DNA of 32,380 bases, taken from IMG/VR virus record IMGVR_UViG_3300022927_000070, positions 1 to 32,380 of that record, one strand, 5' to 3'. This stretch comes from a virus. The position numbers and the translations under genes are program-made. Below, piece after piece: positions 8,704 to 25,100 of the stretch; within the stretch, counting starts at the first letter, position 1; every line of letters begins with the position of its first letter. The notes beneath the pieces were generated by a model. That model was not told the DNA's origin. It did no database searches and saw nothing but the letters and a program-made list of their open reading frames with translations.

Positions 8704-8724
8704 ATTATATTATTGGAGTATATT

Positions 8725-9354
8725 ATGTCACAACTGACACCCTTCCCAGATGTTGCACTACTCAACTGTCCTGATTTTTTACAGTTAGATTATAGTTTAG
8801 AAGCAGGACTGTTAGACTACTTAGAAAATTTTTGTACCAATAGCGAAGATTATAATCCTAGCAGTGAAGGTACTGAGTCTGGCGGTATTCAAGACTCTGA
8901 AATCAGGCAGTGCAAACTTAAATTTTTTGATTATAATCATGAAAACACTGAAATGGCAGATGTATTTCAAAATCTCTTAGACCTTACATCTTCTATTAAT
9001 GATGCATATTTTAGATTTGATTTGACTGGATTTAAACATATTCAATGGACAGAGTATGGTGATGGTGATGGCGATCATTACAGTTGGCACTGTGATAAAT
9101 TTCCTGAGCCAATCTATGATAATGTAGATACTTTTATGCACAGAAAATTAAGTTTTTCACTTGTATTTTCTGAGCCTGATGAATATGAGGGTGGTGACTT
9201 TGAAGTTATGAACAGCGGTGTTAAGCAGAAGTGCGAACAAAAGCGTGGATCACTTCTAATCTTTCCAAGCTGGACTGTACATAGAGTTTTGCCTGTAACA
9301 TCTGGAAAAAGAAAATCTCTCGTTTGGTGGGCCGTTGGGCCACGATTTAGATAA
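8725..9354 (+). CDS. 2-oxoglutarate/Fe(II)-dependent oxygenase (prolyl/lysyl hydroxylase-like), 209 aa
   Basis: The start is taken at ATG 8725 because GGAG (8715-8718) lies at ideal distance; a longer frame from a TTG at 8713 would consume that ribosome site. The iron ligands are visible: H122-x-D124 in YSWHCDK and the distal H186 in SWTVHRVLPVTSGKR. R196, ten residues after H186, is the expected 2-oxoglutarate carboxylate ligand. The context PVTSGKRKSLVWW is typical of the P4H-like branch of the family. Such enzymes hydroxylate a C-H bond using O2 and 2-oxoglutarate. T4-like marine phages often carry them without known targets. It lies directly between an S74 fibre and a 1214-aa collagen-like fibre, so hydroxylation of fibre residues is a plausible but untested role. 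Action on a host or nucleic acid substrate is the alternative. Confidence 0.88.
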   Translation: MSQLTPFPDVALLNCPDFLQLDYSLEAGLLDYLENFCTNSEDYNPSSEGTESGGIQDSEIRQCKLKFFDYNHENTEMADVFQNLLDLTSSINDAYFRFDLTGFKHIQWTEYGDGDGDHYSWHCDKFPEPIYDNVDTFMHRKLSFSLVFSEPDEYEGGDFEVMNSGVKQKCEQKRGSLLIFPSWTVHRVLPVTSGKRKSLVWWAVGPRFR

Positions 9355-9357
9355 ATA
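9350..9357 (+). promoter_or_regulatory. Late promoter-like octamer GATAAATA
   Basis: The sequence matches the NATAAATA form of late promoter described for T4-like cyanophages (one base off T4 TATAAATA). It overlaps the stop codon of the oxygenase gene and precedes the collagen-like fibre gene by about 43 bp, so it could start a separate transcript for the fibre. Confidence 0.6.
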
Positions 9358-9377
9358 AAAAGATTACATAATCTTTT
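9358..9377 (+). terminator. Perfect AT-rich hairpin (8-bp arms, 4-base loop), possible terminator or RNA processing site
   Basis: AAAAGATT (9358-9365) and AATCTTTT (9370-9377) are exact inverted repeats around ACAT, and the right arm ends in TTTT. It could act as a weak Rho-independent terminator for the oxygenase transcript or as a leader hairpin for the fibre mRNA. The stem is GC-poor, so strong termination is doubtful. A second short palindrome, CTCTATATAGAG, follows at 9381-9392, just before the start codon. Confidence 0.4.
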
Positions 9378-9399
9378 GACCTCTATATAGAGAGAATAC

Positions 9400-13044
<3,645 letters not shown>

Positions 13045-13053
13045 GGATTTATT

Positions 13054-13839
13054 ATGGCACAATTGACATGGTATATACAAGATTCGATTCTGGATAATCG
13101 TGGCCTGGTTGCTAGTCTAACACCGCCTGGCACTGCGCAATATACATCTACGGGATGGGAAGTAGGCGATCTAGGAACTGGTAACTATTGCTTGATGCGT
13201 TCAGGTGTCAATAATGAAAACAATTTTTCTACTACATTACCTAGCATCGATCAGAACGATTTTCTCGAATTGGACACCAATTTACCTAATGATTTTAGAA
13301 GAAATACCATAGGAAGTAATGCAGTTCAAGCAAACCATGGCGGAATAATTTTAGAGACACCTTATAATGCAAATTTTGGAACTGGATCTTGGCAATTAGC
13401 AGTCTCAGTAAAGGCTGAACGTAGAGATTGGGATAACGGTGCAACAGGAAGAGTCATTGCGAAAATGTATAAAGCCATATTTTCGAGTACTGGTACTAAT
13501 CTGAGAGTTACACAAATTTCTGATACAACAGATGGAACAGGATGGGTAGCTGGCACAACTATTACCAGTTTGAACGACATTACAGAACAATCAAGTACAA
13601 TTACATTTTCTCCAACAACAGATGTAATACTTGATGGTAATTATGATGCGTACTCAGTAACAGGTCCAATTAGTGGATTTTTATTTTTTGCTCTAGCATG
13701 GGAAGTTACAAACAATGGAAATAATAGTAGACGAGCCAGAAGATCAGATGCAGTAATAATGCAAGGAACTAGTTTAAACGGCAATGGAAGTACAATAGTT
13801 TCGCCTACATTTAAGAAGCGTATAGCGATTACAACATAG
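13054..13839 (+). CDS. Beta-rich virion protein of unknown function (261 aa)
   Basis: The start is supported by AAGGA just upstream (stop of the collagen-like gene at 13044, gap 9 bp). The protein has no signal peptide, no coiled coil and no catalytic motif that I recognise. It is rich in Asn, Thr, Gly and aromatic residues, with alternating strands such as WQLAVSVKAERRDWDNG, GRVIAKMYKAIFSS and SGFLFFALAWEVTNNG. The overall look is that of a single jelly-roll or beta-sandwich domain with a Lys/Arg-rich end (TFKKRIAITT). It lies between a collagen-like fibre and a C1q-like protein, so a distal fibre or receptor-facing role is reasonable. I do not recognise the family. Confidence 0.6.
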   Translation: MAQLTWYIQDSILDNRGLVASLTPPGTAQYTSTGWEVGDLGTGNYCLMRSGVNNENNFSTTLPSIDQNDFLELDTNLPNDFRRNTIGSNAVQANHGGIILETPYNANFGTGSWQLAVSVKAERRDWDNGATGRVIAKMYKAIFSSTGTNLRVTQISDTTDGTGWVAGTTITSLNDITEQSSTITFSPTTDVILDGNYDAYSVTGPISGFLFFALAWEVTNNGNNSRRARRSDAVIMQGTSLNGNGSTIVSPTFKKRIAITT

Positions 13840-13849
13840 GACATAAACA

Positions 13850-14803
13850 ATGGCATTAGATTTTCCCTCATCACCAGCAGTGAATGATACATACACAGAC
13901 GACAATGCGGCTGTTTGGCAATGGGACGGCGAGAAGTGGGATGTGATCACGCGGTCTACAAAGCGAGCATTTAAAGGTGCAAAAGTTGTATTATCTTCGG
14001 ACTATAGTCTCGGATCGACATCAACAGCGATACCTTGGTCATCGGCAAACTTTGATACTGCTACACTTTGGGCACCCAGTCAACCAACTAAATTCACAAT
14101 CACAGAAAATGGTTTCTATCGTCTAAATGTTCAAGTACTCACAACGACGGCGGGTACAGGTGCTTCATATACAATTTCAATTAGAAGAAATAATATTGTA
14201 ATTTCATCTGATACAATTGCAAGTAATCAGTTCATTGTATTTGACGACATTGTGCAATTAGCTGTAGGCGATTATGTTGAAGTATTCGCAAGTGAATCGA
14301 CATCCGCAGGTGCTATAGACTCTGAAATTAGTTTCTTAGAAATTACACAGGTAGGACAGAATTTAGGAACTGGAATATCATCATGGAGTGCTTTCTCTGG
14401 TGCGAGAACATACATTACGAATTCTTTCAATTTAACAACTACGCCGACAGCAATTTCTTATGACGGTACTGTCTATGATCAAAACGCAGACGTTCTAGGA
14501 ACATTATATTGGACTGCTGTAAATGACACTAGAATTACAGTTAAAGTTGATGGCTATTATAGAGTAAAAGCATCTCTGACAACAAGTGATGCTGGATCCA
14601 ATGATAGTTATTCAATTTCTCTACAGAAAAATGCATCTGCAAATTTAGAACAGACAACAATTGGACCATCTGCTACATTGTTACTCGATGAGATTTATAA
14701 TCTAACAACAGATGATTACTTAGAAATTTATGTTGACAATAGCGATTCTACAGGATCGCTTGCTAATACAGCATATATAGAAATAACACGTTTAGGAGTT
14801 TAA
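13850..14803 (+). CDS. Fibre-associated protein with two C1q/TNF-like jelly-roll domains (317 aa)
   Basis: Residues 1-35 form a phage docking-type module (ALDFPSSPAVNDTYTDD; WQWDGEKWDVI), almost the same plan as the start of the collagen-like fibre at 19414. Two repeats follow, at about 38-168 and 180-317. Each begins with a Gly-Ala-x-V/T-Y/V-type strand, has a central 'GFYRLNVQV' or 'GYYRVKASL' strand, then SYTISIRRNN or SYSISLQKN, and ends with YVEVFAS or YLEIYVD. This strand order resembles C1q/TNF-like trimeric jelly rolls that cap phage fibres. AGGA upstream supports the start. Next to collagen-like genes, it could form a head or tip on a fibre, but the C1q assignment is by motif pattern only. 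Confidence 0.65.
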   Translation: MALDFPSSPAVNDTYTDDNAAVWQWDGEKWDVITRSTKRAFKGAKVVLSSDYSLGSTSTAIPWSSANFDTATLWAPSQPTKFTITENGFYRLNVQVLTTTAGTGASYTISIRRNNIVISSDTIASNQFIVFDDIVQLAVGDYVEVFASESTSAGAIDSEISFLEITQVGQNLGTGISSWSAFSGARTYITNSFNLTTTPTAISYDGTVYDQNADVLGTLYWTAVNDTRITVKVDGYYRVKASLTTSDAGSNDSYSISLQKNASANLEQTTIGPSATLLLDEIYNLTTDDYLEIYVDNSDSTGSLANTAYIEITRLGV

Positions 14804-14806
14804 TAA

Positions 14807-15175
14807 ATGTCCTTTGTAAAATCAACAAATGTTATCACTGATGTTGCTCTGACTGTATCAGGATTGACGGGTGGCACAAATGGTAAAATTGTTCGTATGA
14901 ATGGAACAAATACTGTTACTGATGCATCATCTGGTGATACCGCCATACAATTAAATACGGTATTATTTAAAATAGGCGATATATACTATAGTGCTGGATT
15001 GATTGAAGGTCTTAGTAGCCTGTCTGCTGGCTCTCCTTATTTCTTAGATTCAGATGGTACAATTACAGCATCGCCGCCTACGCCCTCAGCAACAGTTAGA
15101 TCACTGTTTATAGGCTTTGCTCTTAATACAACTGATTTGATTTTCAGACCTAGTATACCTATCTCAGGAACCTAA
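14807..15175 (+). CDS. Small beta-rich tail/fibre protein (122 aa)
   Basis: The start follows the previous stop by 3 bp, with AGGAG inside the end of the upstream gene. The first half holds GLTGGTNGKIVRMNGTNTVTD. The second half holds the pattern YYSAGLIEGLSSLSAGSPYFLDSDG and a final IGFALNTTDLIFRP strand. This 'YYS.G...GLS.L.AG.PYFL...G' block is a recurrent beta-domain in phage fibre and tail proteins, usually fused at the end of a longer fibre; here it is a separate gene. No enzymatic residues are evident. It probably decorates or caps one of the neighbouring fibres. It ends 3 bp before the giant gene at 15179, so co-translation is likely. Confidence 0.65.
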   Translation: MSFVKSTNVITDVALTVSGLTGGTNGKIVRMNGTNTVTDASSGDTAIQLNTVLFKIGDIYYSAGLIEGLSSLSAGSPYFLDSDGTITASPPTPSATVRSLFIGFALNTTDLIFRPSIPISGT

Positions 15176-15178
15176 TTA

Positions 15179-18100
15179 ATGGCTATTGCTAATCAGACTT
15201 ATGAATACACTGCGAATACTTCAGAGTATTTGCCACTGCCTATTAATAACAATATTGATAGAGATGGCAACTGGTTCGTTTATGTCCCAGTGAATGCAAG
15301 CAATGATACGACTGGCGGTGGAGTAAGATTTTTAAAATGGGACACACCGATTCCGCAGGTCAACACCTACTTAACAATTGATGGAACAATACCTCTGATC
15401 TATGAAGAAGTCGATGGCGCGAATGTCTATTATCATTCTTCAGCGATTGAACACGTAGGTGAAGGTGTAAACGACATTACGAATGCGGTTGAAGATGATG
15501 CGATCATCTTCGCGCACTTAGGAGCAAATGCGGCTGACGATGATGCATTCTATTGGGACAGAGTTTTTCTACAACAAGGCGACACTGATTGGCAGTACTA
15601 TCAATATCACAAACACTTGCCTTCATTTTATACACGATATGAGCAAGGCAGAGAAACTACGTCTGGCGGTGGATACATTGATCCAGAAGACAAATCTTAC
15701 GGTTATCAGATTAGTACTCGTGTTTCTTCTGCTGGTACAGCATATCAAAGCAGATTAGCAAGAATTCATACACCATCGATTGGTGGCGCGCACAACTCAC
15801 ACAATGATGTTACACTTCCGTCTGTCGGCGCAAGAAACTATATGACAGGTGGTATTATCAGAGGAACATCTGATAAGTATCATGCATTTTACTTAGCACA
15901 GAACGCATCAAACACTTCTCTTTGGGATGTGTACGCAAGAACATATAGTGATGCATCGCTTTCTTTTACATCGCAATCAACGATAGGAACATATAATCTC
16001 GCCGATCCAGTATTTGTTTTCAATGATACTTCGGGTGATCAACAGAACTGGCCTGTTCGAGCGAGTTGCGGCGATGTACTAGGATTTAAATTCTATTTTC
16101 CTGTCGTAGTAAAGAATGAAAGTAATTCTTCTCTCTACGATCTTCAGATATGGGAATTTCCAAGTGCTGATCCACCAGATCCAGGTGATATTGTAACAGA
16201 AACAATTGCATCTGGTCTATCTGTTTTTCCTGACTGTCAAGCAGTAACAGTAGGTTCAAAAATTTATTTCTTATACTCAGACTCTACAAGAGGCGGTGTG
16301 AGCGGTGAAGTATATGATGGTACTACATGGACAGACCAAGGCACAGTTTTTTCAAACTCAACATCAAATAAAGTTCGTGTACACGGATTTAGATACGACT
16401 CAGGTTCAACAAAATTTTATACTCTTCTGAGTGGAACTTCTGCAGGCGCAAGTCCGACATATGAAGGCGCTGGTGTTTATTCTTTCAAACTCGATGATGC
16501 GTTTGGTGGTTATGAACATCTTGATTATGATTCGACAAATCATACATTTCAATTAAAAGGCGAATTAACTGCTGGTTACATTGAATATGATATTGATAAT
16601 GGAGTACTTACTCGATATAACACAACAGAACCTGCTGGCATCGCAACTGATAAAAGAATTCTAGAATATGATGTCGGTAGTCCTCAGTTTATGCGTGTTG
16701 AAGAACTTACGATTGGCGGCGAGGAATATTACTATGACTCGACAATTCTACAAGACGGCAGAAAGTGTTTAGTTGGCACAGTAGAGGATCTTCCTATTGC
16801 TAACACTGCCGCTGAAAACATATTCATTACTTTCTTAGATGCTGATAATCCAGAAAGAAGACAACATTTTGTATATGGTGGTCTAGGTCAAGACTATGTG
16901 ACAGGTATCACTCAAGCATCTGACGGTAAAATATGGCTGTCTGGCTATACAAAATCAGAACTGGTCACAAAAAGAGATATTAAAGTACATGGTTTCTTGA
17001 GAAACTGTCGTGATGGTTCGAACGGAATTTATTTAAAAGACGTTGTTCGCGATTCTAATAATAATTACTACGCTATCGGTATACATGACACAGGTTTCTT
17101 CATTGTTTACAAATTCGATGATAAGTTCGAAGAAGTATGGCAAAGAAAATTTGATAGCGGATCAACTGGTAGTGATATTGCAAATCAAATTGCAATTGAC
17201 AGTAATGATAATATCTACGTCTGTGGTTCGACAGTAAACATTGGCCAAGGAAGCACAGATGCTATACTATTGAAGTTTGCTCCCGATGGCACATTAACAT
17301 GGGGTAATGCATACGGCACATCAAATTCAGAAGATGCAACTGGATGTGTTGTTACTCTAGACGGTGATACTGAATATGTTGTGCTTTCAATTAAGAGCGG
17401 CACATCAACACTATTCACCTCAATTGATCTCGATGGTAGTGTCAACGAAGTCAATGTTAGCGCAAATTTAAATGTAAATAGACTACGACCTGATGTATCT
17501 GGTGATACAAAAGGTAGATTCTTGTTTGCAGGCGACAACGGAGCAAATAAGATTCGTTATGGCATGGGAGAAATCGGCAGTACATCAAATAGAATGATTC
17601 AATGGTTGGGTGGTTTCTCTGCATCCGCAAACGGTTCTGCGAATGATATTGGTCTTTTAAATGATCCAGATGGATCAGGTAACGGTGCTGATTATGTGAT
17701 TGTCGGCGAAGAGGAGACTGATGGTTTCGTTTTAAGTGTTCAAGTAGACGAGACGTTAGGTTCTTTCGTATATAACGTAGGACAATCTTGGGCTAGAACA
17801 TTAGACACCTGTAAACTTCATGCAGTTGTTTGTGAAAACTATGCGAATCCAAACTGGAATATGGTCACTGGAACAAATCGAAGAATTCATGTTGTCGGTG
17901 AAACGACTGCTGATGGCAGAGGAATGATGGGCGCTGAGAATGGCCTGATTGTACAATATGATTCGACTGGCGCACTGCAATGGCAGAATACAATTTCATT
18001 CATGGGCAGAGAAATGCTTTATGGTGTAGTTGATGATGCTACACAAGATAATATTGTATCGGTTGGATTCAAGAGCAGTCACTCGTACGGTTCTTCTGAT

Positions 18101-19369
18101 GGCATGTTATTCAGATCATGGAAGCAAGAGTTTGGCACAGGCAACTATCATATCAACGGTAACCCAGGTGCCGCAATGTGGTATGAAGCAAGCACACTAA
18201 CTGAATCTCTAAATTCAGCAACTATATCATCTATCAGTGCGCCTGCTGACTCTACTGGTAGTCTGACTGCTACAAGCACAACAGCAACCTCTGAAATCTT
18301 CACAACAATTGAGGAATACGATGGCTCATTTGGTCCTAACGGGACATTCCAATTTTGGGCCGCATCAATTGACCTAGATGATGTTCAGATGTATATAAAC
18401 TCCGATGAATACAAGCAACAGTTGGCATCTGGTGTTGATTACGCCTTCACCAACGAAATCTTTACTTTCTATCAAGTAGCAACAGTTGGTGATGGAAGTG
18501 CTGACGATGGAAACGTATTTGGCTACGATATCATTGAACACAGCGGCGGTATGATTGTTCCTGTCGGCGTGACTTCTGGAGATATAGGAAGATTGCATAC
18601 TGGAGCATCTGGCGTATATGATTACTTATTACTTCATATTAATCCAACGACTGGAATGTTTATGTACTTTCAAAATGGATCAACTTCAGACGAAGAAGTA
18701 TATGCACTCACAGAACTTGCAGATGGTCAAATTGCATTTGTAGGAAGATCAACAGGTGATCTTGGAGATCCTACACATACGAATCTAGGTGGTTATGATA
18801 TCTTCCTTGCTATTCATGATATGACAACACACACGACAGATTACTATCAGACTGGTACAGGTTTTAATGATGTCGGTATTGGTGTTCATGATATAGGAAA
18901 TAATAAACTTGCAGTAGCATTCACTACATCTGGTGCATTCTCTGGATTTACGAACCAAGGCGGACAAGATATCGGTGTAGTTGAATTTAACTATGTAACA
19001 GATGTATGGGGAACAGCATATCAGACTGGTTCTGAATCAACTGAATTCGTTTCTCAGAACGGTAATCATAGTGCGCTTCTACCAGATGGTCGAATTGCAA
19101 TCGTAGGTCAAACTGCTGGTTTCTTCGCAGACAATGCAGTCACGACTGGTCTTCTTGATATATTCTTAGGTATCCTTGATCCGTCAGATGGAACTTGGAA
19201 ACGATTCCAGATTGGAACAGGCGCAAACGATTTCGGTACTTCAGTGAATGCAATAGGCGATAAACTATTAATCGTAGGATATACAGAAGCCGCGATCTCA
19301 GATGGACAACACGGTGTCTATCTTGAATTTGATAGTTCTAAAGGTATCAGAGGAAAGATAACGAGTTAG
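15179..19369 (+). CDS. Giant beta-propeller-like virion protein (1396 aa)
   Basis: The protein has no collagen-like or coiled-coil stretches. Many segments instead follow the beta-propeller repeat pattern: a strand ending in G, then 'DSNDNIYVCGST', 'AILLKFAPDGTLTW', 'VTLDGDTEYVVLS'. The clearest block is at about residues 625-740. A second set of blade-like units occupies roughly 1115-1390 (ELADGQIAFVGRSTGDL; LLPDGRIAIVGQTAG; 'YDIFLAIHD'). The N-terminal 440 residues contain further 'YVVK/FYF' and 'GSKIYFLYSDS' strands suggesting another propeller. Residues about 980-1090 are a Thr/Ser-rich linker and a different beta domain. Propellers in phage tails usually bind glycans or proteins. The start has AGGAA upstream. 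A spike or adhesin function is inferred; no catalytic site is identified. Confidence 0.75.
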   Translation: MAIANQTYEYTANTSEYLPLPINNNIDRDGNWFVYVPVNASNDTTGGGVRFLKWDTPIPQVNTYLTIDGTIPLIYEEVDGANVYYHSSAIEHVGEGVNDITNAVEDDAIIFAHLGANAADDDAFYWDRVFLQQGDTDWQYYQYHKHLPSFYTRYEQGRETTSGGGYIDPEDKSYGYQISTRVSSAGTAYQSRLARIHTPSIGGAHNSHNDVTLPSVGARNYMTGGIIRGTSDKYHAFYLAQNASNTSLWDVYARTYSDASLSFTSQSTIGTYNLADPVFVFNDTSGDQQNWPVRASCGDVLGFKFYFPVVVKNESNSSLYDLQIWEFPSADPPDPGDIVTETIASGLSVFPDCQAVTVGSKIYFLYSDSTRGGVSGEVYDGTTWTDQGTVFSNSTSNKVRVHGFRYDSGSTKFYTLLSGTSAGASPTYEGAGVYSFKLDDAFGGYEHLDYDSTNHTFQLKGELTAGYIEYDIDNGVLTRYNTTEPAGIATDKRILEYDVGSPQFMRVEELTIGGEEYYYDSTILQDGRKCLVGTVEDLPIANTAAENIFITFLDADNPERRQHFVYGGLGQDYVTGITQASDGKIWLSGYTKSELVTKRDIKVHGFLRNCRDGSNGIYLKDVVRDSNNNYYAIGIHDTGFFIVYKFDDKFEEVWQRKFDSGSTGSDIANQIAIDSNDNIYVCGSTVNIGQGSTDAILLKFAPDGTLTWGNAYGTSNSEDATGCVVTLDGDTEYVVLSIKSGTSTLFTSIDLDGSVNEVNVSANLNVNRLRPDVSGDTKGRFLFAGDNGANKIRYGMGEIGSTSNRMIQWLGGFSASANGSANDIGLLNDPDGSGNGADYVIVGEEETDGFVLSVQVDETLGSFVYNVGQSWARTLDTCKLHAVVCENYANPNWNMVTGTNRRIHVVGETTADGRGMMGAENGLIVQYDSTGALQWQNTISFMGREMLYGVVDDATQDNIVSVGFKSSHSYGSSDGMLFRSWKQEFGTGNYHINGNPGAAMWYEASTLTESLNSATISSISAPADSTGSLTATSTTATSEIFTTIEEYDGSFGPNGTFQFWAASIDLDDVQMYINSDEYKQQLASGVDYAFTNEIFTFYQVATVGDGSADDGNVFGYDIIEHSGGMIVPVGVTSGDIGRLHTGASGVYDYLLLHINPTTGMFMYFQNGSTSDEEVYALTELADGQIAFVGRSTGDLGDPTHTNLGGYDIFLAIHDMTTHTTDYYQTGTGFNDVGIGVHDIGNNKLAVAFTTSGAFSGFTNQGGQDIGVVEFNYVTDVWGTAYQTGSESTEFVSQNGNHSALLPDGRIAIVGQTAGFFADNAVTTGLLDIFLGILDPSDGTWKRFQIGTGANDFGTSVNAIGDKLLIVGYTEAAISDGQHGVYLEFDSSKGIRGKITS

Positions 19370-19375
19370 AGTTTC

Positions 19376-19383
19376 AATAAATA
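19376..19383 (+). promoter_or_regulatory. Late promoter-like octamer AATAAATA
   Basis: A NATAAATA match in the 44-bp gap between the propeller gene and the second collagen-like fibre, 31 bp before its ATG. The GAGAG ribosome site lies in the predicted leader. Confidence 0.6.
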
Positions 19384-19413
19384 CTAATTGTATAATAATT
19401 ATAGAGAGTACAA

Positions 19414-22083
<2,670 letters not shown>

Positions 22084-22112
22084 AAGAATAACTCACGGAG
22101 TATTTTTCTAAC

Positions 22113-25100
22113 ATGGCATTACCTACTTCAGGAAATCCAATATCACTCTCTGATATTAATATCGAGATTGGTACTTCAGCCACTGCCGAGATCAGTCTTG
22201 GTAGAAGTTACGTTCGTGCGCTTGCAGGAATACCTAGTGGTCCTATCAGTCTTTCTAACATGCACGGCAAGAGAAGAGATACTACCGTTATTACTTCTTA
22301 TTCAACTAATATTGACACAACAACTACGTTTCAAACTGGATCGGTATTTGAAACAACAACTGCATTTATAACTTCGTTCAACACGCAAACGACCACTGTA
22401 TTCTTAACTTCGTTTGACACTACTATTGTAACAGCATTTAATACGGCGTTCAACACATTAACTTCTTTTGTTACTGCCTTCAATACAACAACGGTATTTG
22501 ATACTAATTTCCAAGAAAACACAAACTTCACTCAAAGTACATCAAGAAGTACTGTCTATCAATCAAATACGAATACTGTATTCAACACTAATAGACAAAC
22601 ACAAACAACATATATTTCTTCGACTAGCAGAAATACTACAGTTGTCGGTGTGGGTGAGACAACGATTCTTACAACTTATCTTGCAGACACAAGTACTGTG
22701 TTCAATACAAGCAAAGCAACACAGACAACAAAAACAAAATCTACTAATAGAACAACAGTATTTGATATAATTGCTGATACTACAATTGTAACATCATTTA
22801 ATACTCTCACTTCTAGAGGAACATCAAGAGACACTGCCACAAGCAGAACAACAACTTTTGATACTCTCACTTCTAGAGGTACATCAAGAGACACTGCCAC
22901 AAGTAAAACAACCACGTTTGATACTTTGACGTCCAGAACAACCACATTTAATACGTCAACTGCCTTTAATACCTCATTCAATACTCTGACTTCTAGAGGT
23001 ACATCAAGAGACACTGCCACAAGTAAAACAACCACGTTTGATACGTTAACGTCCAGAACAACCACGTTTAATACGTTGACTACGTTTGTGACATCGTTCA
23101 ATACTTTAACGAGTAAGAATACTACTAAATCGACTGATACAAGCAGGACAACCACGTTTAATACTCAGACGACAACAACATTCAATACGTCAAAGCTGAC
23201 TAATTATAATACGACTAAAGATACAGCAACGTCTAGAACGACCACGTTTAATACGTTGACTACGTTTAATACTACGTACCTAACTGCGAAGTCGCGTGAA
23301 ACAGGAACAAGCAAACAGACAAATACGTCAACTACATTTAGTGAGATTACGAGTAGAAATACAACATATCAAACAAGTACTACTTTTGTAACTGTATATC
23401 AGGTATCCACTACTTACATAACCAATTTTCAAGCGAACACCTCCCGATCAACTAGTAAAAATACGACTGAATCTAGATCAACGTTGACTTCATATCAGTC
23501 TACAAGACAAACGCTTAAAAATACGAGCAGACAGACTGCTACTCAAACGACCTATATCACGAATTTTCAAGCGAACACTAGTAAACAGACATTGAAGGCC
23601 GCGAATACAACTAGAGCTACTTCGAGATCAACAACGAAGCAAACGAATGTAGGCGCACAGAAAGATACCAACTACAATACTTCTAGAAATACATTGACTA
23701 CTTACAATACAATAATTGGACTTAAAAACACATTTAGGCAAACAAGTAAAAATACATCGACTACTTTCGTGACAACCAAGCAAACTTTCTACGACTATGG
23801 ACAAATTGATACCACTTACGTAACACAGTATCAAACGGTGTTTGAAACACAGAAACAGGTTAGTACTACGTTCCTGACCGCAAAATCGCAGAATACAGTT
23901 AAAAGTACGCAGACATCAACAGTTTTTCAAACACAGAAAAACACTCTTGTGCCTGTGTCAAAAAATACTACAACTACTTACAACACTGCAACAACCTTTA
24001 ACACTACCTTCTTGACTGCTAAGTCGAGAAATACAAGTAAGCAGACAAACTATAGTAAAAACACAAGTAAGCAAACCGACGAAACAATAACCACAACATT
24101 CTCGGATCTTACTACTATCTTAACATTGACGTTAACATCGTACAATACTACTACTTCTTTTCAGGCAAATACAACTAAGAGTACTAATAAAGATACGGCA
24201 ACGTCTAGAACGACCACGTTTAATACAGTGACTACGTTCGCAACACAATATAATACTACGTTTAATACGAGCAAACAAACCGATACGGCAACGTCTAGAT
24301 CAACTGCATTTCAAACAACAACTACGTTTGTGACATCGTTCAATACTTTGACAAGTAAGAACACTACCAAAAATACGGCAACGTCTAGATCAACTGCATT
24401 TAATACTCAAACGTCAAAAACAACTACGTTCAATACAACGACTGCGTATACCACGACATTCGCCACGTTAACTTCTAGAGGAACATCAAGAGACACAGCA
24501 ACTTCTAGATCAACTGCATTCAATACACAGACGTCCAAAACGACCACGTTTAATACAACGACTGCATTTAATACTGCATTTAATACGCAGACGTCCAAAA
24601 CAACCACATTTAATACGTCAACTGCCTTTAATACCTCGTTTAATACGCTGACATCCAGAAATACAACATTCCAAGAGCAAACGGTTGTTACAACAAGCAC
24701 GGTATTTAATACGTCATATCTAGCAGATACAACTACTACGTTCAACACAAATAAAACTACTCAGACAACAAAGTCTAATAACACTACGTTCCAAGAAAAT
24801 ACAAATGTCACGAATTTGACTGTTTTTAATACTGCATTTTTTGTTGCAACAAATACAATTTACAACACGACTAATCCGACACAGACAACAGTATCTAGAA
24901 CTACAACCTTTAATACTGTGTTTCAAACGTTTGCACAAACAATCATGACAACCTCTAAAGATACACTTACGTCCAGAGGCACATCAAGAAATACACTTAC
25001 GTCCAGAGGCACATCAAGAAATACAGCATTCTTAACATCAAGAAATACTGCTATTACAAATGATACGCTGACTTCTAGAGGAACAAGTAGAGCCACCGAA

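Noticed and set aside
8713-8724. TTG start giving a 213-aa oxygenase
   Set aside because: The TTG would overlap the GGAG that is perfectly spaced for the ATG at 8725.
22676-23155. Minus-strand open frame rich in Val/Leu that looks like a membrane protein, and similar ones at 24407-24748 and 22331-22531
   Set aside because: It is the antisense of the Thr-rich repeat (Thr and Asn codons read backwards as Val). It has the same 10-residue periodicity and no ribosome site, and the plus-strand gene is fully open through it.
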